From: Apoderus coryli
Lineage: Eukaryota; Arthropoda; Insecta; Coleoptera; Attelabidae
Length of the DNA stretch: 64,000 bases
Reading direction: 5' to 3'
NCBI GenBank assembly: GCA_911728435.2
Contig: OU452202.1
Coordinates: 372,001-436,000, forward strand
In this document: positions 10,956 to 21,847 of the stretch, one piece after another
Layout: each line of letters opens with the position of its first letter
How positions within the stretch are numbered: position 1 is the first letter of the stretch
Notes under the pieces: generated by a model
What the model saw: the letters and a program-made list of their open reading frames with translations, nothing else
What the model was told of the DNA's origin: nothing
The model's database searches: none
Translations under genes and position numbers: made by a program

Positions 10956-11098
10956 TGTAATATACCTTCTAAAAATAGGCTTTATTCAACTAATTAGAAC
11001 TATAACTGTGACAATGACATATCAATATAACAGGTTTTAAAAATACAAACAATTAATATATATAACACAGTATGATTAAAATACTTAAATATACAACA
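10956..11098 (-). repeat. 5' LTR (element orientation)
   Basis: 143 bp, differing from its partner by a two-base insertion (GACATATC against GACATC) and a G for A. It contains the same AATAAA and carries the presumed promoter of the element. Confidence 0.9.
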
Positions 11099-11760
11099 GC
11101 ATGTATGAAATGATTTTCAATACTCAATTTATTATTGCCATTTATAATCCAAAAAAGATGAGTGTATGACCTGTGAGTTTTAAATTATTGTACCATGTGA
11201 TTTAAAATTGGCACCTTATAGAAAACATATGAAATAAAAAGAATTGTATCGGCTGTAGAAGGAAAATCATATTTATCTCTCTGTGCCTTTTGGAGACATC
11301 AGTGCCTTTTGGAAACATCAGTGCCTTTTTTTATAAGCGCCACCTTGCCACATAACTTTACCGTCCACGATGTTAATGAAAAGCACAGGTTGGCATGAGA
11401 GCTTAGGAAAGCGTAGGGCAAACGAGATCGGCAGTTGTTTGTATGTTTTTCAAAAAACACCACACAGAAAGTAAAAGCATCACCTTTTATTCCGACAACT
11501 GTGCTGGCCAACACAAAAATATATATTTTTTTATTTCTTTAACTATTACTATTGCACTGCGTAAATTCGATTGAAACGCTAGACGAAATTACACACGTAC
11601 AAATTTTTAGTTGTTGGTCATACACAGAACGAAGGAGATGCACTGCATGCCTTAATCCAGCGATGAAAAAAACGATGTCTTAAAAACGGACTTATTTACA
11701 CACCTCAGCAACTTATTCCAATAATAAAACTCGCTAAAAATGAATTATCTTTGATCTAAA
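11099..11760 (+). pseudogene. Decayed transposase-like gene, catalytic part
   Basis: Directly after the duplicated GCATG the frame resumes with 'YEMIFNTQFIIAI' and 'PKK'. Further on, in shifting frames, are 'NEIGSCLYVF', 'FYSDNCAGQHKNIY' (about 11490-11530), 'KFLVVGHTQNEGDALHALIQ' (about 11600-11660) and 'GLIYTPQQLIPIIKLAKN'. The SDNC.GQ.KN and GHTQNEGD..H boxes are recurrent, presumably catalytic, signatures of the family, but I cannot name its superfamily with confidence. Stops and at least four frame breaks show it is non-functional. Confidence 0.55.
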
Positions 11761-11817
11761 ATCCTTGCAGGCAGAAATTAAAAATAATTTTAATAAAGAC
11801 ATTAACAGAGAAATGAG

Positions 11818-12060
11818 TCAGTGAAATGAAATCGGTGTCATGTGTTTTACGCTACAGGCATATTCGAGCAAGTTTCCAAGAAGATGCTTGATGTAATTAT
11901 TTTGTTGACAATAGTACAGGGGTACACCCAGGACACAAGCACAGTCCCTCATTATAAACGCAGGAACACCATCATAACCCGAAGTCATTTTGGGCTTAAA
12001 TTGACGATTTGCCCTACAAAGGTAGCCTATCGGTGGCACGCACATTGCATCTTTTACACT
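11818..12060 (-). pseudogene. Non-LTR reverse transcriptase fragment
   Basis: The minus frame contains 'MTSGYDGVPAFIMRDCACVL', the start of an RT domain equivalent to 'LTSGPDGIPSFLVRDCVPVL' in the copy at 19.1-21.7 kb. It then drifts out of frame. Only about 200 bp survive. Confidence 0.7.
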
Positions 12061-12139
12061 TGTTTATACTCTTGGTGAAAATGCTCAATGTTGAAGCATA
12101 TTTTCGTAGACGATTAGAGGAATAAAAATAAAATCATAC

Positions 12140-12299
12140 CTTAATGTTGTTGGAAATGCTGCAACCATTATTAGCATCACTATGTCGAAACTTACACATA
12201 GCGTTGCTAAGCTTAGCGAAGACAGGACCAACGTTGTGATTGTATTATATGACAAATACAGTGCCATAGTAAAAACGCTGGAACTGATTCCCAAAATGA
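12140..12299 (-). CDS. SV2-like transporter, exon 8 of those found
   Basis: Bounded by TTTCCAG before 12299 and GTATGA after 12140. It encodes 'VILGISSSVFTMALYLSYNT' and later 'VAAFPTTLR', one transmembrane helix followed by the loop ending in the conserved FPT.LR motif of SV2-type members of the major facilitator superfamily. It joins in phase to the exon at 12724-12841 (split codon G|TC) and ends after two bases of the arginine codon. The next exon, expected to start 'G-x-A' and carry the last two helices, was not found in the remaining 12 kb, so it may lie outside or have been destroyed. Confidence 0.75.
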
Positions 12300-12723
12300 C
12301 TGGAAATGAGACTAAGAATTAAACATAATATATTAAAATAAACAAAGTTAAGGAAAATAGTTCCAAACAATGTTATAACGTTCTATTAATAAGTGAAAGA
12401 TTTTTTGAGAATTTCATACGTAATACGTTTAATTGAAGTTAGATTTATGTTTTGCATCCAAAGTTTATGGGTTTGAATTTCCTTTCTTTTTTTATGGAAT
12501 AATATTTTCAGTTAAAAAAATTTTAATTTCCAATATGTTTACGATTTCCTCTAATGATCCAAGAGTTGGTATTCTTGAAACATGTCTCTTTCTTAGTAAT
12601 CATTATTTCTTTTAAATAAAAAGAAAAAACATATGTGGAGGTGAGGCCTGTTCCTTGACACACACTCACTCTATTGTGCGAATAGACTATTTCTGCAAAA
12701 TAAGTTATTTATTTATTTCTTAC

Positions 12724-12841
12724 CTATAAGAGGTCTTTGTCCTAATAGATTTATAAATACTCCAATAAAAGTGAAGCCCACAAATGCCACTGTCGCACCC
12801 ACCATTGAATTCAGATATACAGAAAAATTATCTTCCAAATT
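12724..12841 (-). CDS. SV2-like transporter, exon 7 of those found
   Basis: Starts after TTTAAG and ends at a good donor (ATAG|GTAAGA). It encodes 'NLEDNFSVYLNSMVGATVAF' followed by 'VGFTFIGVFINLLGQRPLI', a transmembrane helix and the intracellular loop with LGQRPL, equivalent to the G+/LL motif of this family. The acceptor (AAG) is weak but the phase agrees with exon 6 (phase 0). Confidence 0.72.
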
Positions 12842-12899
12842 CTTAAACAGATATTTAATATGTATATATTAGCTAATACAAAAAAATGCATAGTATGGA

Positions 12900-15437
12900 C
12901 ATAGAATAAGAAAGCTACGCTAACAGAAATTTTACTTGACGATTTCGATGGGATTTTGTGTTCGTTCGCGCGATTTTGTGCGCAAGCTGTCGAATTGGGT
13001 AAAATTCCAATATGGACGAATATTAATGATTGTTTACATTCGTTTATTCCATTTTCTAAAAAGTTTTCAACGTTTTTCCATTTTTATTAATTATTTGGTT
13101 ATAAGATTTATTGAATTCTAGTTTTAAGAACAATAGTGTAATAGTGTTTATTTAATTAACTGTTAGTGAAAGCATAGATTAATAATTGTGTACCTACATA
13201 AATCTTTGGTGTGGTGAAAGACAATGCCAAATTATTGTAGTAACAACAGCCACAAAACTGGAAAGTTAATAAGATATTTCAAAATTCCGAGTGATCCAAT
13301 AAGATATGTAATGTACCTACACAAAATGTTGAATGTTTTAGCTATATTTTTTAAATAATTTTCAAGGCAACTTCAATGGGTGGAAAACATTGGCAGGTTA
13401 GACTTGATATCGAACGAACCGGAAAAAGTGTTTAACCGCAAAGTTTGTAGTGAACATTTTGAGGAGAAAATGTTTGCTGGTTTTGGCAACAGCAAACACA
13501 AAAGGGAAGCCATACCGACTATTTTTTTAAAGGTGGTTAGCGAGCAAGGTAAATGCTTGATGAGTGTTGTGTCAGTCGTATGTACATATTTAATTAATTT
13601 GTTTTAAGTGCGCGCCGATTCTCCACAACCATCAACGATATCGGATGGATCTTCTCTGGTTTTTGGATGACTTGAATTTGGAAAAAAACCCTTTAGATAG
13701 TAAGCTACTTTTAACTACAAATTCTATCTTCATGTAGGTATTAGATGAAATTCTAAATTACAGAACAACTGCAAATATCTCCAGGAATATCTGAGCAATA
13801 TCCAGGAAAAAAGCCTTGAAAATGGAGGTGCAGAACCTTAAAAGAAAGTTCGATAGAATTACCGGAACTTTCGAACAGACCATTCGATAAAGATGATTAT
13901 ATTGAGTTTGTTAAAACTAATTTTAAGGAAGGCTTGGCTAATTTTGTTATTATGCAGTATAATTTATCCAAGAAATCATTGAAAGGTCGGAGATATACAA
14001 GTGAGTTCAAGAAATTTGCCGTAACTGTATATTTTCTTGGATCTAAACTATATCAACACTTACAAGAAACTTTTTTTAGCATTTTTTTAACCACAAAACC
14101 ACAATTCATGTAAAGTTGAATATTTGAAAGATATTATATTTCAAACAATAAAAAAATTAATTTAATTAGCCTTAATGTGCGGGGTATAGTGAGCGATCAA
14201 GGATCCAACTTTTTAGCTTTCTCACAGCAAAATGGGGTGCAACCAGAAAGACCGTATTATATTTACCGCGCCCAAATTCCTTAAAAAATCGCCAAAGTAT
14301 TCCAGAGGACATAATCAGGGTTTGTCAGACTGAGAGAAATGTTAAGGAAAAATAAACTGTTGCCGTAATATTTCTGTGACCTTTTTGTCATTTATCTTTT
14401 TCCTAAGACTCTTGATGACAAGCTCTATTTTTTTTTTAATGTAGACAGCTATTTTTTTATTTCTATTTAAATTATTCCATATTATTTATTCAAGCCTAGG
14501 AATTTTTTTAATTTTGAACCCTTTTCCACTAATAAGGAACGGATTGGTAAGCACGTTTTTATGATACATTTCATAGGTTATATTCTATCAAAGCTATAAA
14601 TAACTACGCAATATTTCTTCTATGTTTGGAAATATATTTTTTTAAGTTTTTAACCCCTTTTTACACTATGCCATCTAATCTAATTGTATGGTTAATGTGT
14701 TAGGTTATACTCTATTAAACCAAAAAAATAAGTTGAACTATGAATTTTTTAACTTTTTAAACCCCTTAAATACGCCCAAGTTAATCAGCACCTGCATAAT
14801 ATCTTGTAGTATTTTTGTGCCAAATTTGTTAAGTGGTTTTTTAGTTATCGGGGATACAGACCGAGAGACATTTTTTTAAAACTACTTATTTACATATAAA
14901 TGACTGAAAACACGTTTTTCCGGGGGAATTAAAAAAAATTCACGAAACAGACCCCATATACATATATTATATAAATATAATATGATATGGTGAGTAAAAA
15001 ACATTCTAATTGACAACACATTTGCAAACATTTCTAAATAATGTTGTACAATGATGTCATTCTATTTTGTTTAAATTGTTTATTGTTGATTTGTAGATAT
15101 TTATGTAGCTATTATTATGTTTTTATTATTAGTCATACGTATTTTATACTTATATTTTTGTACTTTTGGCTACCGACCATAGACCCGTCGGTACAACATG
15201 AGTATGAATGAGACAGAAATAAATATTATTTATAATAAATTTTTTTTAAATTAAACATATTTTTTTTTATTGCGAAAGTTGCTCGAAAATATTCCGCTTA
15301 TGTGAAATTGTGTACTATTTTAATTGTTAGTACAGAATTTATTGCCCGCTTGTTTGATATTGTGAACAATACTATGATGCGCACAAAATCTGCGCGAGTT
15401 CCAAGAAATCTGGTTAGCGTAGCTTTCTTATTCTATG
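12900..15437 (+). mobile_element. P-element-like THAP transposon, copy 1
   Basis: Inverted ends CATAGAATAAGAAAGCTACG (12900) and its inverse at 15437 are flanked by a 7-bp direct repeat GTATGGA (12893-12899 and 15438-15444). The interior contains a decayed THAP-type transposase at 13224-14330. Positions 14340-15300 are AT-rich, without coding content, and include a (TTTTTT)-rich tract. P-type elements normally make 8-bp duplications; one base here is ambiguous or mutated. A copy at 62382 onward is nearly identical over at least 1.5 kb. Confidence 0.8.
13224..14330 (+). pseudogene. THAP-domain transposase remnant (P-like), copy 1
   Basis: Exon 1 (13224-13303) opens MPNYCSNNSHKTGKLIRYFK, with the first Cys pair of a THAP zinc finger. 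Exon 2 (13367-13548) supplies 'RKVCSEHFEEKMF' and 'KREAIPTIF', completing the C2CH finger. Downstream pieces encode a basic/coiled segment ('KMEVQNLKRKFDRI'), then 'NFVIMQYNLSKKSLKGRRYT' and 'FAVTVYFLGSKLYQHLQETF', and an RNase-H-like start ('VSDQGSNF') near 14190. The donor after exon 1 is ATATGT, whereas the copy at 62.7 kb has GTATGT, so this copy has lost a splice site. It also has an extra G near 13665 and stops, so it is dead. Confidence 0.75.
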
Positions 15438-15448
15438 GTATGGACTAC

Positions 15449-15486
15449 TCATCGAAACCCTGTACATGGGTACAGGGTTTCGATGA
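15449..15486. repeat. Perfect 17-bp-arm hairpin
   Basis: TCATCGAAACCCTGTAC and its inverse are separated by only four bases (ATGG). It lies immediately outside the P-like element's right target duplication. The ACCCTGTA/TACAGGGT words resemble back-to-back Tc1/mariner-type ends. Confidence 0.85.
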
Positions 15487-15792
15487 TTTTTTAGTGTATA
15501 ACATACGAGATAGAAATAAGTAGGCACGATGTCATTACATACTTCAGTTTAATTTTATTTGCAGCTTATGAAAAATTACAGAAATATTCTTGTAAAATTT
15601 TTTGTTGCTAAGGAAGTTTGGGTACCATGGCAAAGGTCTATTTTAAATCGTAATATTATTTTATATTTTTTATTATATTGTAAATCAAAACGTCCGCTTA
15701 ACCAGAATTTTAAAATATCTTAATAAAAACATTATGGGTAAACAACACAATTGGCAATAAAAATGTATTAGTTATTCATTTAAAACATACTA

Positions 15793-16665
15793 AGTTTATA
15801 GTTTGATATTGAGCGTAATATATAAGTAAAATGTGTTTTGAAGAATACAATTAAAAAGTATCGCAGTTAGAAAAGAAGTTGCGGTGAAAACTTCTTTTCT
15901 AACTGCGATACTTTTTAATTAGATTCTTCAAAACAGATTTTACTTATACAGGGTGTTTGGAAGGTCGATAGAAAGTCTTGGGGAGGTGATAGGGCAAACC
16001 ATGTAGAATCTTTTAAGTCAAACATAGGTACCTTAGTACAAAGTTTTACGGTTTTCGAGATATTCGGATTTTGAAATTTAAATCATAAATTTGTAAATGA
16101 AACGAAATAAACTATTGAAACATTCTTTATTGGTGTTCAAAGTGAAAACCATTGTTTCTAATACATGATCGAGCTCTACGTCTTACTTCGGTAGTTGTTG
16201 TATGTAATAACCTGTCTTGCTGCATTACTTGAAAAGCTTCTCGAATTTTTTTTCTTAAATGGTTTTTGATACGATTTCTTCAGTATAAACTAACTCTTTA
16301 GCCCGCCCCCAGACATAAAAATCCAATGGTGTCAAGCTCGGGTATCTAGCAGGCCACAGAATTGGTTCATCTCTGCCTATCCAGCTATTTGGAAAAATAA
16401 CATCCAAACATTGTTTTACGTCTAAACTTTTAGGTATCTATTTAAAAACTATAGCCTGTTGTTCTTTTAGTGATAACAGGAAAAAAAGATATTTTCATAC
16501 TAAAAATCGAAAATCTCCAATAAGTCGAAATCCGTAAGACTTTGTACTAAGGTATGTTTGGCTTAAAAGATTCTAAATGGTCTGCCCTATCACGTCCTCA
16601 AGACTTTCTATCGACCTTGCAAACACCCTGTATATTACGCTCAATATCAAACTATAAACTACTAA
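15793..16665. repeat. Foldback repeat interrupted by a mariner-like element
   Basis: The left arm (15793-15880: TTATAGTTTGATATTGAGCG through CAGTTAGAAAAGAAGTT) is inverted at 15889-15948 and continues, after an interruption, at 16631-16665 (CGCTCAATATCAAACTATAA). The 682-bp interruption is a separate element inserted at TA. Removing it restores arms of roughly 90 bp with an 8-base loop. Confidence 0.8.
15949..16630 (-). mobile_element. Internally deleted mariner-like element
   Basis: Inverted ends CAGGGTGTTTGGAAGGTCG and its near-inverse are flanked by TA, and the end similarity runs about 70 bp inward. The minus strand retains a transposase scrap with 'WIGRDEPILWPARYPSLTPL' followed by 'DFYVWG', the region around the last catalytic Asp. 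It is equivalent to 'WIGRRGPIEWPAGSPDLSPL' in the intact element at 59.55-61.64 kb, but has stops and lacks the N-terminal two thirds. Confidence 0.8.
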
Positions 16666-17421
16666 TAAACTGAAAATATTTACAATATGAAAGTTTCATG
16701 ACAATTATATGCGATAATATTCAAATTATTGCGGATGCGCATCTGCAATTTAGAAATATACATCAAAATAAATTGTATGTCTATGCATTTATGCGTTCGA
16801 AATAAATGTGGTATGGGTAGACAGCTTTATGCAAAATAATGCATAAATGTATGACTTATGCATTAAAGTTACACAATAAACACTAAATTATGCTTATGTG
16901 TTTGCTAAACCTTACTTAGGAAATGGTTGCAAAGGCTTAATACAATGTAAAAGAAAATAAAATCAACACAGAGCCTTCTATTTGTTATTTTTCCTGCTTT
17001 TTAAAACTGTATATAGTCGTATACATTGAGCTTATTCAATAACCGCGGTTGGACGTGTGTCTTTGGACACAGCTTATACCGTACCAAAGCAGTTGTTCAA
17101 CTTCGCGTCGCGTCGGCACTTTCTTGTTTTTGAAGCGGAATATTAGTCTTCATATTCCGCGCAGGTGCATTTCACAAGGAATTCCATTTATAAAATCAGA
17201 TGACATGCTAAATGCCGGATTAAAAAAAAATGTTTTATTTTTTCAGTTAAATTAGTGATCATTTATTCTTGAAAGTAGAGTAAAAGAAAACATTTTCTGT
17301 TTGTATCGTTCGGCATTTCATGAAAAAGAAATGAAATGCGCGCGGTGATCGTAACAAAGTGTAGAAGTATTTATACATCGAAAATTTTGCTCCAGAAAAT
17401 ATCTTTAAATATAGGTATATA
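16666..17421. other. No gene recognised
   Basis: AT-rich sequence with two small open stretches that match nothing I know. ATGCATAA-like words recur at 16780-16880 but do not form a clear array. Confidence 0.4.
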
Positions 17422-18851
17422 CAGGGTGAACTATCACTCAGTACAAAAATTTTAACTGGAGGTAGAGAAAAATAAAATTTAACAGAATCGCCTTTCAAAA
17501 AATTTCCAACATTTTTATTAAGGCTGAAAATAATTTTTTTGTAAATGATATTAAACTCCCTTTTTACGACGCCTATGACCGCCTGCCCAACTGAACACAT
17601 TAGTTTAAAGGTTATAATACAGCGACATGTTGCCAAGTGTATCGATTTACCGAGCATTTGAAGTAAAAAAATTATTTAGAAAATGTAGATGATTTTGTGA
17701 CTTGCAATCATGCGAAATATTAAATATTATGTTAGCACCACATAACACCTGTGTGTGCTATGTGGTTAGGACCTACCTTTCGGATATGTCTAACATGCCA
17801 TAGAATGATTTTTCAACTTCCTGGGGACCGCTTGGTTTTCCTCGTTCACTCTTCTTGTGTAATGCCAGGTACTCAGCGCGATGACCACGACAAGGTGGAT
17901 CCCCTCCGTCAGGAAAACCCCAAAGGGTAACAAAAAACACACAAATGCAAATAACACTAGCACTTCAAAGCACTACAACAACAAATGTTCAAAGAGGCCA
18001 CTGTTAACTTCACTTTATTTACGCGCTTAATCACTGAACTTCGGATACGTGCAAAAACACCAGAATTATTGCGGATTCGATCCGCTGCCCCTCAATTTGT
18101 AGACGTAACTGCTGTTCATCACCAATCTCCGTTTCATAGACAATATTCTTCATGTAGATCTAAAATTATTATTATTTGACATAAATCGTTCATGTTTTAC
18201 AACAGGAACTTCTCACTCATCACAATAATAATATGTAGGCCTACAACCTATACCGTAAATTGTTGTACTTCAAATTGTTTCTTAAAGTTACGCTAATTCG
18301 GCCGATCACTTTCATCACAAAATTTAAACAAACAAATCATAGATAAGTGTGTATAGTTAATAATCTTATGGTATAAACGTGCATTATAATCTGACAAATA
18401 TTTTGGGAATTTGTTTTTGCAAAGCAGCAATTTTATTATTAACGAAATCTTAAATCTTTACTTAGCAAAAATGTCAACAACTAACTTCTTTCTTTCTTCT
18501 TATGTGCTTATAAATTACATTGACATACAAAAGATATTTGACAGTTCACAATTTCCTGAAAACTAAAACATAAGTCGAATTTACTCCATGACCGATTATA
18601 ACCGGTTTAACTTTTTGCATTCACGCGACCCCGGTTATTGGCGGTTTCACTATGATGACGTCACGAAAAGACCTTCATGACATTATCACAGCTAACATGT
18701 GTATGTTAGCTGTGACATTATATTTTCTTTGCGGTTTCAGTCCTAAACCGTCAGAAACAGTCGGGATTCTGCGCAAACTAATGATGTGACATGATCACCT
18801 ACGGCTCATCTCACTTGAATATTTTTTTGTAAAAGGAACGTGAAACTCAAC

Positions 18852-19068
18852 ATTGTCATTAGCTAATTTGCGCTTAATTTTTCACGTAACTAGATTTGGT
18901 TTCATAGGCTTCGAAAATGTAAGAAACAGTATGGATTCTGCGCATAACGTTGTTGACACGCGATGTAATTGATTTGCGCAGAATAGAGACTGTTACTGAC
19001 GATTTCAGAAGCCTGTGAAAACAAACCTAGTTACCTGAAAAATGAAGCGCAAATTAGCTAATGACATT
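18852..19068. repeat. Palindrome with TTCTGCGCA arms
   Basis: CATTGTCATTAGCTAATTTG at the left is inverted at the right. Inner parts also pair (GAAACAGTATGGATTCTGCG against GCGCAGAATAGAGACTGTTACTG). It contains no coding frame and lies between the inverted arm of the larger element and the Jockey-like insertion. Confidence 0.7.
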
Positions 19069-19082
19069 GTGTTTATTATAAT

Positions 19083-21847
19083 AATAATAAGGGGTATTAT
19101 TGGGAGTTAAAAATAGCATTAGTACTCGAAAAATTGATTCATCTTCATTTGACACAAATTTTCCTGAAATAGATTTTCTAGTTTGTAAATGCTCTATACA
19201 ATTTGTGGTCTATTATATTCTGCTAGTTTATATTCCTCCATCATTACCGAGTAATATTCTGGAATCATTTTTGGAATCGATTGAGCATTTCGATGTATTG
19301 CATAATAATAATATATTATTTGTAGGAGATTTTAATATAAGTACATATGTTGATAACAATGTGAACAATAGGGATGTATACACGATGGTGAACTTCCAGA
19401 GCTTTTATAATTTAGTACAGCACAATACTATACTAAATACAAATAATCGAATATTGGATTTAGTTCTGTCAAACAGCACATGTGCTGTCAAACATGAAGA
19501 ATGCCCTCTAGTCCCGGAAGATAGTCATCACCCTAGTCTTAATATTAGTTTTTCTAAATTATTTAAAAAGAACTGTAAATTTAAAGCAAACAAGGAACTA
19601 AAGACTTATAATTATAAGAGGGCAGATTTTCTGTCATTGTATAGCTCGGTCCTTGATGCTGACTGGTCAAAACTGTATGGAATGGATGATGTCAACTTGG
19701 CTCTCGATGAATTCTACTCAAACTTATATTCTGTGATTGATCAACATGTCCCACCATATAAAAAATTTTCTCGTAATTTTCCATCATGGTACACATCTTC
19801 CATAATAAAAAATATTAAACAAAAAGAAAAATTTCTTAAAAAATATAAAAAGAAAGGTGATCAATATTATTTAGAAAAATTTAGATCACTTCGATTACAA
19901 ATCAAAAGTGATACTCGAACTGCTTATAAAAACTATATTGAAAGAATCCAAAACAATATCAAAAATGAACCAAGGGAATTCTGGAAATATTTTCATTCAA
20001 AAAGTAACTCGTCGAGGGTACCAGGAGTAATGACGTATAATGATATGGAATACAACAATCCTCAGGATATAGTTGATAATTTCGCAAAGTTTTTTGAAAG
20101 TGTGTATATCCATTCGTCAGAAAGTCTGGATGAACCGCGATTTTCATCTTGTGTGGACCCAGTCAGCATTGAAACTATAACTGAGAATGAAATTTTAATA
20201 GCGGGTAAAAATCTCAAGAATAAACTGACTTCTGGACCTGATGGTATACCATCGTTTTTGGTTAGGGATTGTGTTCCGGTTTTAGTTAGCCCCTTATGTT
20301 TTATTTTTAATTTGGCTATAAATAGTGGTGTGTTTCCAACTGAGTGGAAAAAGTCGAGGATTGTACCGGTGTTCAAGTCGGCGGATAAATCAAATATTGG
20401 CAACTACAGGCCTATATCAATTCTGTCAAATTTTTGTAAGATCTTTGAAACTGTATTGTTTGGTCGCATCTATCCCTCTGTCCGAAACATGATCACACCA
20501 ATTCAGCACGGATTCATGTCAAAGAAATCCACAATAAGTAATTTAACTTTAATATCACAAAGTATCTCGGAGGTGATTGACAGTGGTGGTCGGATGGATG
20601 TGATCTACACGGACTTCGCGAAGGCGTTTGACAGGGTGGATCATGGCAGATTGATAATGAAATTGGACAAGTTCGGCTTTGTTAAGGACTTGCAAATCTT
20701 TTTGAAATCTTATCTGTTAAAAAGAGAACAGATTGTGTCACATAACGGTTACAGATCAGTTCCCTTCCATGCAGTTTCTGGAGTTCCTCCAGGTTCAAAC
20801 CTTGGGCCCTTATTGTTTTTATTGTTTGTTAATGATTTGGAGGAAAGACTGACCTGTGGCAAGTTAATGTTTGCTGACGACTTAAAAATTTTTCTTGAAA
20901 TAAAAAATATTAATAATTGTAATGAGCTTCAAGCAAATTTGAATCATGTATCGGAATGGTGTCAAACTAACCATTTACCTCTTAATCCAGCAAAATGTAA
21001 AATCGTGATGTATACAAAGAAAAAACAAAATATTCAATATAACTACAGCATAAATGACACAGCCATAACATCCTCTGAGACAGTGACTGACCTGGGAATC
21101 ATCTTTGACTCTAAACTTAGTTTTGCTGAGCACATATTAACTAAGACAGCGGAAGCCAATAAAACCTATGGTTTCATTATGAGAAATACAAAAGGCTTCA
21201 ATAATATTCTTGCTTTACAAATTCTTTTTTCTACATATATTCGGCCTAAGCTTGAATACGGTTCGTTAGTCTGGTACCCTATATATAATGTTCATAAAGT
21301 TGCAATTGAAAAAATGCAGCGTAAATTTCTTAAACATCTTGTGTATAAGGAAGATGGAATATATCCTGAAAGGGGAGTTGACTATAATATATTGTTGACT
21401 AGATTTGATACGCGGAGCTTGGAAAAAAGAAGAATTTTGAATTCAATTGAGTATTTGTATAAGCTTCTACATGGAAAGGTTGACTGTTCTGAAATGTTAA
21501 TGAATATAAATATTAATGTTCCGAGATTTGAAACTAGATACAGTTCAACTTTTCACATTGCGAGAGCTAGAACCAATGTGTTGCTGCGTTCTCCTGTCTA
21601 TATTATGTGTGGTAATTATAACTTGATTTGTGCAGACTGTGATATTTTCAATTCTGAGATGAGAGAGGTTCTGGAAGTTGCCATCCAACACTTCGGTAAT
21701 TAGATATGGGTACTCATTTTAGTTTTATTTATTTTGTGCATTAGTGAATTATGATTTAGGTTTAAAATTATTAAAGTATTTGTCCTGTAAAGGGTTTTGT
21801 ACTGTTGGGCAAATAAAGGCTATTATTATTATTATTATTATTATTAA
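19083..21847 (+). pseudogene. Jockey-like non-LTR retrotransposon, 5'-truncated ORF2
   Basis: A single uninterrupted frame (19100-21703, 867 codons, beginning without a convincing ATG) encodes the end of an apurinic-type endonuclease ('LFVGDFNIST', then 'DSHHPSLNISF') and a complete reverse transcriptase. RT motifs include 'LTSGPDGIPSFLVRD', 'NYRPISILSNFCKIFE', 'IYTDFAKAFDRVDH', 'SGVPPGSNLGPLLFLLFVND' and the catalytic 'LMFADDLKIF'. A thumb region follows ('STYIRPKLEYGSLVW'). The 3' end is an ATT/TTA repeat (21810-21847). The 5' UTR, ORF1 and most of the endonuclease are missing, so it is a dead copy, but the lack of any frame break in 2.6 kb shows it is young. It sits in the loop of the larger inverted-repeat element. 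Confidence 0.9.

Larger units (their letters stand above)
8065..11098 (-). mobile_element. Ty3/gypsy-like LTR retrotransposon with 5-bp target duplication
   Basis: Two direct repeats of 141 and 143 bp begin TGTAATATACC and end ATACAACA (plus strand), differing by only a few bases, which indicates a recent insertion. GCATG flanks both sides (8060-8064 and 11099-11103). Element orientation is minus: a purine-rich tract (AGGAGGGAAGAA) lies just inside the LTR at 8065-8205, and the protein starts only 18 nt inside the other LTR. Internal length is about 2.75 kb, too short for gag plus pol, and no gag is present. It landed inside a transposase-like gene. Confidence 0.93.
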
